A stretch of DNA of 64,000 bases from Leifsonia sp. NPDC080035 (GTDB taxonomy: Bacteria; Actinomycetota; Actinomycetes; Actinomycetales; Microbacteriaceae): assembly GCF_040050925.1 (NCBI RefSeq), contig NZ_CP157390.1, positions 3,410,001-3,474,000 on the forward strand. Reading direction: 5' to 3'. Every line of letters starts with the position of its first letter. Within the stretch, counting starts at the first letter, position 1. Under the pieces are notes generated by a model, which was not told the DNA's origin, did no database searches, and saw nothing but the letters and a program-made list of their open reading frames with translations. Positions 32,014-40,255 of this stretch are shown here, piece by piece. Both the position numbers and the translations under genes were made by a program.

Positions 32014-33009
32014 ATGAGCCCCGCGCAGCGCATCCCCCTGAACACCCTGGCGATCGCCTTCGGGCTCGCCGGGCTGGCCACGATCTGGACGGTGGCCGGC
32101 CGGCTGCTCGGCGTCCCCGCCGGCGTCGGTCAGGCGCTGTGGGTCGTCGTCGCGGTCGCGTGGATCTGGCTGATCGTGGCGCACCTGCGCCGCGGTGCGC
32201 GGAGCGCCGAGTCGCTCGCTCAACAGCTGCGGCATCCCGCGCAGGGGCCGATCGCGGCACTGGTACCCGTGGTCGGGATGCTGCTCGGCGCCGACCTGTA
32301 CCCGTTCCTCCCCGTAGTGGGCGAGGCGGTCGTCGTCGTCTCGATCGTGGCCGCGGCGCTGTTCGCCGGCTGGATCCTCGCGTTCTGGCACCGCGGATCC
32401 CTGCCCCCGGAGGCGTTCCACGGCGGCTACCTGCTGCCGACGGTCGCCGCAGGACTGGTCGCGGCGACCACCTCGTACCGCGTCGGGCTGCCTGCGCTCG
32501 CGATCGGCGCGTTCGCGGTGGGGATCTTCTTCTGGGTCGTCATCTCGACCGTCCTGCTGGCGCGGCTGGCGTTCTTCGCGCCGCTCCCGGACGCCCTCAC
32601 GCCCACGTGCGCGATCCTGCTCGCACCGCCCGCCGTGGCGGGGACCGCGTGGTTCACCATCAACGGCGAGCGGGCGGACACGATCTCGCTTGCGCTGCTC
32701 GGGCTGCTGGTGCTGATGGTTCTGCAGCAGGTCGCCCTCCTCCCCCGCTACCGCCGGCTGTCGTTCACGCTCGGCTTCTGGTCGTTCACGTTCCCGCTGG
32801 CCGCCGCCGGCGGCTACGGCGTGGAGTGGGCGTCGGTCGCGGCCTTCCCCGGCTGGCAGCCGGTGGCCTGGCTGCTCGTGGCGGTGGTCACCGTGGTGAT
32901 CCTCGCGGTGGCAGCGCGCTCGCTCGTACTCGTCGCGAGCGTGCGGCGGGGCGCTCGGCGCGCGGAGAACGTGCTGCGCCACGCCGACGACGCCGTGGAG
33001 ACACGCTGA
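32014..33009 (+). CDS. TDT/SLAC1-like (tellurite resistance/C4-dicarboxylate) transporter
   Basis: A 331-residue protein with about ten membrane helices, related to the TDT family (TehA, Ssu1, SLAC1, Mae1). Seen features are the LAIAFGLAGLATIW first helix and SFTFPLAAAGGYG near residue 245, matching the family's F-T-F-P motif. Members carry anions such as sulphite, nitrate, chloride or malate; the substrate here is not determined. The ATG follows AAAGGA. It is divergent from, and probably controlled by, the CGNR regulator. Confidence 0.85.
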   Translation: MSPAQRIPLNTLAIAFGLAGLATIWTVAGRLLGVPAGVGQALWVVVAVAWIWLIVAHLRRGARSAESLAQQLRHPAQGPIAALVPVVGMLLGADLYPFLPVVGEAVVVVSIVAAALFAGWILAFWHRGSLPPEAFHGGYLLPTVAAGLVAATTSYRVGLPALAIGAFAVGIFFWVVISTVLLARLAFFAPLPDALTPTCAILLAPPAVAGTAWFTINGERADTISLALLGLLVLMVLQQVALLPRYRRLSFTLGFWSFTFPLAAAGGYGVEWASVAAFPGWQPVAWLLVAVVTVVILAVAARSLVLVASVRRGARRAENVLRHADDAVETR

Positions 33010-33041
33010 CCCCTCTCCGCGCCCGCCTGGCGGTGGCCGAG

Positions 33042-33090
33042 CGGTCGCGACGCGCCGTCATGCGTCCGTCGACGCGGCGTGTCGCGACCG
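33042..33090. terminator. long hairpin between convergent genes
   Basis: Arms of 16 bases, 33042-33057 and 33075-33090, pair with one mismatch (CGGTCGCGACGCGCCG against the complement of CGGCGTGTCGCGACCG) around a 17-base loop. It lies between the convergent TDT transporter and hydrolase genes, so a bidirectional terminator role is likely. There is no T tract. Confidence 0.6.
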
Positions 33091-33103
33091 TTCGACGCGG
33101 CGG

Positions 33104-33850
33104 CTAGCGCGTCAGGTGGCGGGCGAAGAAGCGGGACGCGTCCTCGCCGGCCCAGGTGGGTACTCCCCGGTGGCCGCCGAGGTTCGCCTGCAGCGTCTTC
33201 TCCGCCGAACCGAACGCATCGAAGAGGTCGAGCGCCATCCGGCGGTCGTTCCCCTCGTCGTCCCACTGGAGCAGGACGTGCAGCGGGATGGTCACCCGCC
33301 GCGCCTCGTCGAGGATGACGCCGGGGACGAAGCTGCCGGCGAACAGGCCGGCCGCCACGATCCTCGGCTCGACCAGCGCCAACCGGACGCCGATGGAGAT
33401 GATGCCTCCGGAGTAGGCGACCGGGCCGCCGATCTCCGGGAGCGCCAGGACGGCATCCAGCACGCCCTGCCACTCGGGCACGGCCGCGTCGACGAGCGGC
33501 AGCACCAGCCGGTCGATGACGTCAGGGCCGACCGGTTCGCCGGCGGTGATCGCCGCGCGCATGTCGCGGCGCGCATCCTCCACCGCGGTCAGTCGCGGCC
33601 GGTCGCCGCTTCCCGGCAGCTCGAGGGTGACACTGGCGAAGCCGAGGGAGGCGGAGCCGAGGGCTCTCCCCCGCAGCCGCGGAAGCATCGGGTCGAGACC
33701 GCCGGGATGGCCGAGCAGGATGAGTGGGACGGGGGTGGAGGCGGACGCGCCCTCCGGGGTCCAGAGGACGCCGGGGATGCCGTCGATGGTGAACGCGCGC
33801 TCGAGGACGCTGTCGTCGATGCGCTGCTCGGAGGTGAAGGTGATGTTCAT
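33104..33850 (-). CDS. alpha/beta hydrolase
   Basis: A 248-residue alpha/beta hydrolase of the small esterase/dienelactone-hydrolase type. The oxyanion region is LILLGHPGG (near residue 46), the nucleophile is probably the Ser in PVAYSGGIISIG (near 150), an Asp lies in LLQWDDEGN and the late His is in GGHRGVPTW. Substrate unknown. The ATG at 33850 follows a GAAAGGCAC site. It stands alone between a hairpin and the UspA gene. Confidence 0.85.
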   Translation of the reverse strand: MNITFTSEQRIDDSVLERAFTIDGIPGVLWTPEGASASTPVPLILLGHPGGLDPMLPRLRGRALGSASLGFASVTLELPGSGDRPRLTAVEDARRDMRAAITAGEPVGPDVIDRLVLPLVDAAVPEWQGVLDAVLALPEIGGPVAYSGGIISIGVRLALVEPRIVAAGLFAGSFVPGVILDEARRVTIPLHVLLQWDDEGNDRRMALDLFDAFGSAEKTLQANLGGHRGVPTWAGEDASRFFARHLTR

Positions 33851-34064
33851 GATCGTGCCTTTCGGGAGTGCTCTGTGGCGCTCCCGGACGATCTATCGCC
33901 CGACCGTTACTCCAGACGGGAGCACCCATGTCGAATCGTTCACGGGTATCACCTCCTCGCCTCTGCTGTTCACGGCCTCGGGAAGCATAGCAGCGTCATC
34001 GCATCGGCGCGTCTTCGAGCCAGTTCGTCCCAAGACTCCGGAGTTGCGCACACGCGGACAAGGA

Positions 34065-34955
34065 CTACTCGGCCCGGTCCCGCTCCACCTTGTGGCCGAC
34101 CACCGCGACCGGGCGCTCGGCGTTGCGCAACACCTCCCGGCTGACCGAGCCGAGCAGGGCGCGGCGGATGAAGCCCTTGCCGTGCGAGCCGACGACGATC
34201 AGTTGCGCGTCCTGCGCGTTCGCGACGATGGCCTCGGCGGGGTGCCCGTCGGCGACGATCGTCTCCACGTCGGAGGAGCCGCCGAGCGCTGGGACCGACT
34301 CGAGCGCACGGGCGATCACGGCGTCCGCATCCACAGCGGCGGCCGCGCTCATCCGCTCGGCCAGCTCGGGATCGGACGCGCTGACGGCGGGATGCGACTC
34401 TGTCACGGACACGACGCGGACACCGACCCCGCGCACCCTGGCCTCGGCGAGCGCGAACGCGAGCGCGGCGGAGCCGAACTCGGAGCCGTCGACACCGACG
34501 ACGATCGGCCCGTCGTCCCCGGGCTGCTCCTCGGGGCCGACGACGACGAGGGGGCACGGCGACTGGACGCTGAGCCGGTCGCTGACGGAGCCGAGCAGCG
34601 CGCTCATGGCCGTGCCGAGCCCGCGGCGGCCGACCACGAGGAGGTCTGCGCCGTCCGCCGCCGCGATGAGCACGGCACCGGCCGGACCGATCTCCGCGGA
34701 CTCCGTGACGGAGATCGCGGGGTCGGCCTCGCGCGCCCGCGCCGCGCCGGCGGCGAGGATCTGCAGGCTGTACTCCCGCGCCCAGTCGACCGCGGTCGGA
34801 TCAGCGACGAAGCCGTAGAACTCCATGGCCGGCAGCGTGTATGCGCTGACCAGGTGCAGCGCGGCGCCGCCGGCGTGCGCCCTCCCGATCGCCCACTCCA
34901 GTGCGGCACTGCTCTGCGACGAGCCGTCGATTCCGACGACGATACGACCAGCCAT
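34065..34955 (-). CDS. tandem universal stress protein (UspA)
   Basis: A 296-residue protein with two Usp domains (residues 4-145 and 155-292). Each has an ATP-binding loop of the form G-x2-G-x9-G-S: GRRGLGTAMSALLGS and GSHGKGFIRRALLGS. Tandem ATP-binding Usp proteins are induced in actinobacteria by hypoxia or stationary phase. The ATG at 34955 (MAGRIVVGIDGSSQS) is the family start. It is a single gene, diverging from an acetyltransferase. Confidence 0.93.
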   Translation of the reverse strand: MAGRIVVGIDGSSQSSAALEWAIGRAHAGGAALHLVSAYTLPAMEFYGFVADPTAVDWAREYSLQILAAGAARAREADPAISVTESAEIGPAGAVLIAAADGADLLVVGRRGLGTAMSALLGSVSDRLSVQSPCPLVVVGPEEQPGDDGPIVVGVDGSEFGSAALAFALAEARVRGVGVRVVSVTESHPAVSASDPELAERMSAAAAVDADAVIARALESVPALGGSSDVETIVADGHPAEAIVANAQDAQLIVVGSHGKGFIRRALLGSVSREVLRNAERPVAVVGHKVERDRAE

Positions 34956-35099
34956 GGATCCACCCACCAATCTCCCGGGGCTACCAACCGGACCACCCTA
35001 GCCACGCGGGACCCCGGACGTAAGGGTCGAAATGCGGCGAACGGTGGCGGGTGCGTCCTCCGTCCGTGATGGAATGGCGGCGGAAGGGTGAGGTGCAGC

Positions 35100-35669
35100 A
35101 TGACACGTGGTCCGGACCGGCCGGAGCCGGCCATCGCGGTGCACCGTCACGACACCGCTGCGCTGCTTGCGGCGCTCGGCCCGTTCTTCGACGCGGAGTA
35201 CAACGCGGAGTTCGGGGCGTGGGAGCCGCAGCAGCCGTACGGCTACGCCCCCTTCGACGTGCGGGTGGTCGCGCGGATGGGCACCGCGGTCGTCGGCCAT
35301 GCCGGTTTCCAGCGCCGCGTGATCGCGGTCGGCGACGCGGAGGTGGTCGTCGGCGGTACCGGCGGGGTCCTGATCGCGCCCGAGCAGCGGGGCACCGGGC
35401 TCGGGCGGCGCCTGATGCGGGCGACGCTCGCGGCGATGCGGGACGCCCTCCCGGTCGACTTCGGTTACCTCGGCTGCCGGGAGGAGGTCGCCGGGTTCTA
35501 CGAATCGGTCGGCTGGACCCGCGTCCGCGTTGCGGAGCGATCGGTCTCCGCGCGCGACGGGCGGCCTGTGCATCAGGAGGCGGGGCCGCCCATCCTCATC
35601 GCTCCGGCGTCGCGTGCCGTGGTCGAGTGGCCGACCGGGCCGGTGGATCTGCGCGGCCGACCCTGGTAG
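35100..35669 (+). CDS. GNAT family N-acetyltransferase
   Basis: A 189-residue GNAT protein. The acetyl-CoA loop is GVLIAPEQRGTGLGRRLM (near residue 85) and the C-terminal strand-helix is CREEVAGFYESVGWTRV. The layout resembles aminoglycoside 2'-N-acetyltransferases, but the substrate cannot be assigned. The ATG at 35100 is chosen for its GAAGGGTGAGG site; an in-frame GTG at 35088 is possible. It converges on a WYL regulator. Confidence 0.85.
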   Translation: MTRGPDRPEPAIAVHRHDTAALLAALGPFFDAEYNAEFGAWEPQQPYGYAPFDVRVVARMGTAVVGHAGFQRRVIAVGDAEVVVGGTGGVLIAPEQRGTGLGRRLMRATLAAMRDALPVDFGYLGCREEVAGFYESVGWTRVRVAERSVSARDGRPVHQEAGPPILIAPASRAVVEWPTGPVDLRGRPW

Positions 35670-35699
35670 CGGGGTGACGCTCCGGGGCAGCGGTAGGGG

Positions 35700-36398
35700 T
35701 CAGAGGGCGGGGTCGACGGGACGCGCGGTGTCGGGCGGCGTGCCGGCGGCGGCCACCGGGACCGGCGCTGCCGCCCGCGACGTCACGTTCGCCGAGGCGA
35801 TCCGGTCGATCCGGAACCAGCGGATCGCGTCACGCAGCCGGCAGTGCCCGACCAGATACCAGGCGCCGTCGGCGCGGGCGAGGAAGGCCGGGTCGACCTC
35901 GCGCGTCGTCAGGGCCCCGTCCGCGTCGCGGTAGCGCACGGTGAGGACGCGCGACTCGTGCAGCGCCTGTTCGACGGCACGCCGGACGTGCGCGTCGCCG
36001 GGACGCTCCTGCTGGTCGAGCCAGATGCGGGCGGCGGTCGCGGATGCCCGGCGGCGGGCGGCGCCGGGCATCGCCGCGAGCACCTTGCCGAGGGCGGCGC
36101 GCGCGTCGGCGTCGAACGGCTGGCCGCGGTGCGCGGCGACGGCGGCCGCGAGGCCGGACGCCTCGGCCGCGGTGAAGTTCACCGGAGGCAGCGTCGCCTC
36201 GGCATCGACCGTGTAGCCGCCGCCGCGCCCGGGCCGCGCCCACACCGGGAAGCCGCCCTGCTGGAGCGACGAGATGTCGCGCTTCACGGTGCGCGCGCTG
36301 ACCTCGAACCGCGCGGCGAGCTGCTCGGCGGAGCGGCCGGCGGACCCGGCGCGGCGCAGCTCCTCGCGGAGCGCGTACAGACGATCGGTGCGATTCAT
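35700..36398 (-). CDS. HTH-WYL transcriptional regulator (YafY type)
   Basis: A 232-residue regulator: HTH at residues 5-55 (LAARFEVSARTVKRDISSLQ), a glycine-rich wing (GRGGGYTVD) and a WYL domain at about 145-215 (DGAWYLVGHCRLRDAIRWF). It is shorter than the WYL protein at 2551 and lacks a full WCX end. The ATG at 36398 (MNRTDRLYALREELR) is the family start. It diverges from a hydrolase gene across 49 bases that contain a direct repeat, so it probably controls that gene and itself. Confidence 0.87.
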   Translation of the reverse strand: MNRTDRLYALREELRRAGSAGRSAEQLAARFEVSARTVKRDISSLQQGGFPVWARPGRGGGYTVDAEATLPPVNFTAAEASGLAAAVAAHRGQPFDADARAALGKVLAAMPGAARRRASATAARIWLDQQERPGDAHVRRAVEQALHESRVLTVRYRDADGALTTREVDPAFLARADGAWYLVGHCRLRDAIRWFRIDRIASANVTSRAAAPVPVAAAGTPPDTARPVDPAL

Positions 36399-36406
36399 CG
36401 CCCAAT

Positions 36407-36424
36407 GGTGACACACCGGTGACA
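36407..36424. promoter_or_regulatory. direct-repeat candidate operator (GGTGACA twice)
   Basis: GGTGACA occurs at 36407-36413 and again at 36418-36424, 11 bases apart, one helical turn. Both lie in the 49-base gap between the divergent WYL regulator and hydrolase genes. This is the likely binding site of the regulator. Confidence 0.5.
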
Positions 36425-36447
36425 TCTCAGGATGCGAAGGTCGACAG

Positions 36448-37140
36448 ATGACCAGCTCTCGCGCATCCATCCTCCTCGTCAGCGGCGCGGGCCTCCCTGC
36501 CTGGATCTGGGACGAGGTGCGGTCACGGCTGGACCCCGACCGGGACACGGCGGTCGCGGCGCGCCCGACCGGCTCCGCCCGGTTGGCGGACTATGCGGCG
36601 GCGGCAATGCGTTCGGCCCCGGAGGGCCCGCTCGTCATCGTCGCCCACTCCGTCGGCGGGGTGATCGCGGCCGAGCTGCTGGCCACGGCGCCGACGCGGG
36701 TCGCCGGGCTGCTCGGCGTCTCCGCGGTCGTCCCGAGGCCCGGCCGCTCGTTCATCGGCGCACTGCCCGCGCCGCGTCGCTGGCTGGTTTCTGCGGCGAT
36801 CCGGGTCGCCGGCACCCGCCCTCCGGATGCGGCGATCCGCGCCGGGATCGCGGCCGGCCTGCCGGAGGCGACCGTGGAGCGACTCGTCGGCGACTTCACG
36901 CCGGAGTCCAGGTCGCTCTACACCGATCGGGCGGGGCGGATACCGTCCGGCCGACCGCGCGGTTACGTCTTCACGGCACGGGACCGGGAGGTCCCGCTCG
37001 GCATGCAGCGAGCCTCCGCGGAGCGCGTGGGCGGCACCTGGCGCCGGACGTTGCCCACGGGCCACCTGCCGATGCTCGAGGACCCGGCGGGATTGGCCTC
37101 GGCGATCGCCGCGTTCGCCGCGGCGGTTCCCTCTCCCTAG
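36448..37140 (+). CDS. alpha/beta hydrolase
   Basis: A 230-residue alpha/beta hydrolase, short for the fold. ILLVSGAGLPAWIWD opens the protein, the nucleophile elbow is VAHSVGGVIA (Ser near residue 70), and the late GHLPMLEDP supplies the His. Comparable proteins act as esterases or lactonases; the substrate is unknown. It is probably controlled by the divergent WYL regulator through the GGTGACA repeats. Its stop codon nearly meets the stop of a small minus-strand gene. Confidence 0.83.
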   Translation: MTSSRASILLVSGAGLPAWIWDEVRSRLDPDRDTAVAARPTGSARLADYAAAAMRSAPEGPLVIVAHSVGGVIAAELLATAPTRVAGLLGVSAVVPRPGRSFIGALPAPRRWLVSAAIRVAGTRPPDAAIRAGIAAGLPEATVERLVGDFTPESRSLYTDRAGRIPSGRPRGYVFTARDREVPLGMQRASAERVGGTWRRTLPTGHLPMLEDPAGLASAIAAFAAAVPSP

Positions 37141-37289
37141 CCGCCCGGGTTCTCGACGGGGGTGCCGTCGGGATCGGTGCCGGTCGCGGGGTCGACCGTC
37201 TCGGGGTGCGAGGGCGACGTCGGATGATCCGGGCCCGGCCCGCCCGGCTTGCCCGGGCGCTCGTCGACTGTCGTGTCGTCAGCGGTCAT
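37137..37289 (-). CDS. small disordered protein, twin B
   Basis: A 50-residue protein starting MTADDTTVDERPGKPG, made almost wholly of Pro, Gly, Asp, Thr and Glu, with no helix or membrane segment. Third codon positions are nearly all G or C, as in true genes here. Its start lies inside the end of the preceding small gene (11-base overlap), and both begin MTAD, suggesting duplication. Function unknown. Confidence 0.55.
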   Translation of the reverse strand: MTADDTTVDERPGKPGGPGPDHPTSPSHPETVDPATGTDPDGTPVENPGG

Positions 37290-37401
37290 CGGCGCCGCCG
37301 CCCGACGCGGTGTCCTCGCCGTCGTCCGGCTGCTCGCTCTGGGTGCCGGAGCCGTCGGGCAGCTCCTCGGCGTTCGGTCGGTCCTTCTCGTCTGCGGTCA
37401 T
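37279..37401 (-). CDS. small disordered acidic protein, twin A
   Basis: A 40-residue acidic protein (MTADEKDRPNAEELPDG then a Ser/Gly/Asp-rich tail). GC-rich third positions and a GAGGTGG site before the ATG support real coding. TAGTGT on the minus strand at 37441-37446 could be its -10. It overlaps the next small gene and is likely co-transcribed with it. No family recognised. Confidence 0.55.
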   Translation of the reverse strand: MTADEKDRPNAEELPDGSGTQSEQPDDGEDTASGGGADDR

Positions 37402-37525
37402 CGTCCACCTCGTTCCCGGCCTCGGTGCGGCCGTCGCGCGACACTACGCCGCGGCAGCGGAGGCCGCCAGGGGTGCACGGCGCGACCGTCCCCGTCCGGT
37501 ACGTCGCGCACCTGTTCGAGCAGGG

Positions 37526-38293
37526 TCAGTCGTGCCGAACGGGGTCGGCCGCGGCCCAGACCGGCGCGCACAGGTCTTCGACGCGGTCGCAGGTCACGGC
37601 GAGCGACGTTGGCGCCGCCTCCGCGGCGTCCACGATCCCGTCCAGCGCCCGGAGACCGGCGCGGTCGAGCAGGCGCTTCTCGTTGGTCACCCACTCCCCT
37701 CGCGCCGCCAGTGCCGCGTGCGCCGTCTGCAGGGTCGCGACGGTCAGGGTGGCGAGGCACTGCGCCTGGCGCCCGGCCGCGGCGTGGGATCGTGCGTACG
37801 CCGCGTGCAGGCGCGCGGTGTTCGTCCAGACGGCCGGTGCGGCGCGGCGGAGCGCCGCCGGGTAGGACGGACGCGGTAGGTCGCCGATCAGCACCTCGGC
37901 GATCGCGAGCTCGGCGAGCAGGATGTACCCGGGGATGCCGGCGAGGTGGAAGGAGAGCGGCTCGATGCGGACGCGACCCGCCTCGGCGTCCGCGATCTCC
38001 CGGTCGACGACGTCGAGGTCGCGCCAGTGCAGGTCGACAGGGACGCCGTCGACCCGCAGCCAGGCGCCTCCATTGAAGACGCCGCCGCCCCAGGCGCCCA
38101 GCTCCGACACCTCGCCCGGATGGCCGAGCGCCCGCACACCGGCCGGGTCGAAGGCTCCCCGGTAGTACACCCCGAGGTCCCAGTCGCTGTCCGCGCGCGC
38201 GTCTCCGCTCGCCCGGGAGCCGCCGAGCGCCACCGCCTGCACGCCGGGCAGCTCCGCCAGCCGGTCGACGAGTCGTCGCAGGGCATCGTCCAT
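37526..38293 (-). CDS. nucleotidyltransferase-domain protein
   Basis: A 255-residue protein with a Pol beta-type nucleotidyltransferase core: ALGGSRASGDARADSDWDLG (residues 22-41) has the GS and the D-x-D metal ligands. A helical C-terminal domain follows. It resembles streptomycin/aminoglycoside nucleotidyltransferases and MNT-type toxin partners, but I see no HEPN partner gene next to it. The target is unknown. Confidence 0.83.
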   Translation of the reverse strand: MDDALRRLVDRLAELPGVQAVALGGSRASGDARADSDWDLGVYYRGAFDPAGVRALGHPGEVSELGAWGGGVFNGGAWLRVDGVPVDLHWRDLDVVDREIADAEAGRVRIEPLSFHLAGIPGYILLAELAIAEVLIGDLPRPSYPAALRRAAPAVWTNTARLHAAYARSHAAAGRQAQCLATLTVATLQTAHAALAARGEWVTNEKRLLDRAGLRALDGIVDAAEAAPTSLAVTCDRVEDLCAPVWAAADPVRHD

Positions 38294-38338
38294 CCGGCGA
38301 TGCTAGCGCGCCGGCCGGACTGTGTCAGGCTGGACGCG

Positions 38339-38560
38339 TTGCTGACCGCGGAGCACTCCACCGCCGCGGCCAGGCTGGCCCGCCGGGAGATCGGCGGAGG
38401 GTTCGAGGTGGCGCTCGGCCGGAGTGCAGCCGCCGCGGATGCTCTCGCGGCGCAGGCGCCTCCCTCCGTGCATCGCATCCCGACGGACGGCCGCACTGTT
38501 CGCGAGATCGCGGAGGAATTGGTGGCCCTCTCCGGATGGGCGACACCGTCCGGCGGCTGA
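38339..38560 (+). CDS. possible small hypothetical protein
   Basis: A 73-residue open frame with GC-rich third positions typical of real genes, but no ATG or GTG near the start; the TTG at 38339 lies seven bases after CAGGCT, like leaderless genes in this window. The C-terminus GRTVREIAEELVALSGW looks structured. No family recognised. From its end to 38746 (about 185 bases) I see no other feature except the promoter of the next gene. Confidence 0.35.
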   Translation: MLTAEHSTAAARLARREIGGGFEVALGRSAAAADALAAQAPPSVHRIPTDGRTVREIAEELVALSGWATPSGG

Positions 38561-38746
38561 CGGGAACCGCCGGTCGGCAACACGCAGCGCGGGACCGAGG
38601 CGTTCTCGCGGACGCACTGGCCGACCGGACTCGTGCTCGGTTTCGACGCGCACGCGATGACCGAATGCACGGAAGTCGGTGCAGCATCTCGCGGTCTGAG
38701 GCCCCGTGGAACGATCGGTCTTGATATGCACGCATAACGTGTGCGG

Positions 38747-39025
38747 ATGGCGGAATTCGAGATCGCGGTCACCCGGGGCGGGGCCAGGATGCTTGTGCGC
38801 GTCGTCGCGGACGACGACGCCGACGCACGGCGCATCGTCGCCAGGGCCATGGGCGATGCCGTGCTGTTCGAGCCGGTCCCCGCCAGGCGCGCGACGGTCG
38901 TCACGGCGCCGACCGGCCTTCCCTTCCTGCTTCAGGCGTCGGCGGCGGGGATGACGGCCGTGCTGCTCGGCCGGCTCGCCGCGCTCGCGGAGGCAGAGCG
39001 CCGCGCCGCGATCAGCGCGTGCTGA
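38747..39025 (+). CDS. hypothetical protein
   Basis: A 92-residue protein, MAEFEIAVTRGGARMLVRVV then an Asp-rich DDDADARRIV segment and an Ala-rich C-terminal helix. I do not recognise it. TAACGT at 38735-38740 lies six bases before the ATG, matching the leaderless pattern. Its 3' end overlaps the convergent acetyltransferase gene by 14 bases. Confidence 0.6.
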   Translation: MAEFEIAVTRGGARMLVRVVADDDADARRIVARAMGDAVLFEPVPARRATVVTAPTGLPFLLQASAAGMTAVLLGRLAALAEAERRAAISAC

Positions 39026-39491
39026 CGGGCCGCTGCAGCACCACGTGCATCAGTTTGCCGTCGACGGCGAACCCGTTGCGCTCGTAGAACCGGACGGCCA
39101 GCGGGCTGGAGTGCACGGTCACCCGTTCCAGCCCGCGCTCCGCGGCGCGGTCGAGGACGGCGCGGACCAGCAACGCCCCGACACCGGAACTTCGATGCTC
39201 CGGCACCACGTACGCGCACTGAAGGTCCCCGGAGAACCGGTCGAACGCCCGGGCGGCGGGCACCCGTCGCACCACCGCGAGCCACATCATCCCGATGACT
39301 CCGGCCTCGGCGGTCGCCACGAAGCACTCGTGCGCGCCGCCGGTTCCGCGCGCCCAGTCTGCGAACCGTTCGGCGAACGTCGCGCGGTCCTCCAGCGCCT
39401 CGCCGCCGAACTCCTGCAGCGAATCCCAGCGGAGGCCGCCGACGACCGCCCAGTCCTCGTCCCGGCCGGCCCGGATCTCCACATCGGTCAT
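39012..39491 (-). CDS. GNAT family N-acetyltransferase
   Basis: A 159-residue GNAT. MTDVEIRAGRDEDWAVVGGL starts the fold; the acetyl-CoA loop is CAYVVPEHRSSGVGALLVRA (near residue 91) and the end is SSPLAVRFYERNGF, all family-typical. The substrate is unknown. The ATG overlaps the stop of the upstream hydrolase as ATGA, so the small membrane protein, hydrolase and this gene form one operon. Confidence 0.9.
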   Translation of the reverse strand: MTDVEIRAGRDEDWAVVGGLRWDSLQEFGGEALEDRATFAERFADWARGTGGAHECFVATAEAGVIGMMWLAVVRRVPAARAFDRFSGDLQCAYVVPEHRSSGVGALLVRAVLDRAAERGLERVTVHSSPLAVRFYERNGFAVDGKLMHVVLQRPVSTR

Positions 39492-40255
39492 CCGGCCACC
39501 CTATTCCCGGGCTCGGTCATCGCACGGGCGACCGCGTCCGGGCGAGCGTGCATGACGACGTGCGGTGCGTCCGCGATCTCGATCATGGTCGCCGTGCGGG
39601 CGAGCGCGAGCAGGCTGCGCATCCACGAGGCTCGCGCGATCGGGTCCCGTGCGCCGCGGACGAGCAGTATGGGGGCGGCGATCGCAGACAGTTCCGATTC
39701 GAGCCGGTACGCCAGCATCGACGGCAGCACAGCGAGGTACCACCGCGGACCGCAGCGCAGATAGTCGCCGATGACGAGGCGGTTGCTGCGCGGCCGCTCC
39801 CGCAGCGTGTCCAGGAACAGCCGCCAGGCGGCCCGGAGCGGCGAGCGGTCGCGCGGCGCCATCACCGGCCCGATGAGCACCAGCCGGGACACGAGGTCCG
39901 GCCGGGCGACCGCCAGCCGGCTGACGATCTGCGTGCCCATCGAATGCCCCACGAGGACGCAGGGGCCGAGGTCCCGCTCGTCGAGGAACCGGGCGACGAC
40001 CGTCGCGTAGTCCTCCACGGTGTACGGCCGGGAGGGTCGCGGAGCGCGGCCGAACCCCGGCAGGTCGATGCCGATCACGCGCCCGCTCGCGGCGAGCGCA
40101 GGGGCGAGCCGCTCGAAGTAGCGCGAACTCACGCCGATGCCGTGCACGAGCAGGAAGGTCTCACCGCCCGGCGCCCCGGCGTCGAACGTGACGACGGGCA
40201 CGGCGGAGGCGGTGCCGGTCTCCGAGCACGCCGCTCGTCCGCGCACGGGCGTCAC
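39488..40255 (-). CDS. alpha/beta hydrolase
   Basis: A 255-residue alpha/beta hydrolase: oxyanion motif LLVHGIGVSSRYF (near residue 37), lid start GFGRAPRPSRPYTVEDYA, nucleophile LVGHSMGTQI (Ser near 105), Asp in VRGARDPIARASW and the final His in DAPHVVMHARP. Likely an esterase, lipase or C-C bond hydrolase. The GTG at 40255 overlaps the stop of the upstream small membrane protein gene. It is the middle gene of a three-gene operon. Confidence 0.88.
   Translation of the reverse strand: MTPVRGRAACSETGTASAVPVVTFDAGAPGGETFLLVHGIGVSSRYFERLAPALAASGRVIGIDLPGFGRAPRPSRPYTVEDYATVVARFLDERDLGPCVLVGHSMGTQIVSRLAVARPDLVSRLVLIGPVMAPRDRSPLRAAWRLFLDTLRERPRSNRLVIGDYLRCGPRWYLAVLPSMLAYRLESELSAIAAPILLVRGARDPIARASWMRSLLALARTATMIEIADAPHVVMHARPDAVARAMTEPGNRVAG

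Noticed and set aside
37526..38293. A MNT-HEPN toxin-antitoxin pair based on the nucleotidyltransferase
   Set aside because: No HEPN-like partner gene is adjacent; the protein is longer than MNT antitoxins and looks like a stand-alone nucleotidyltransferase.
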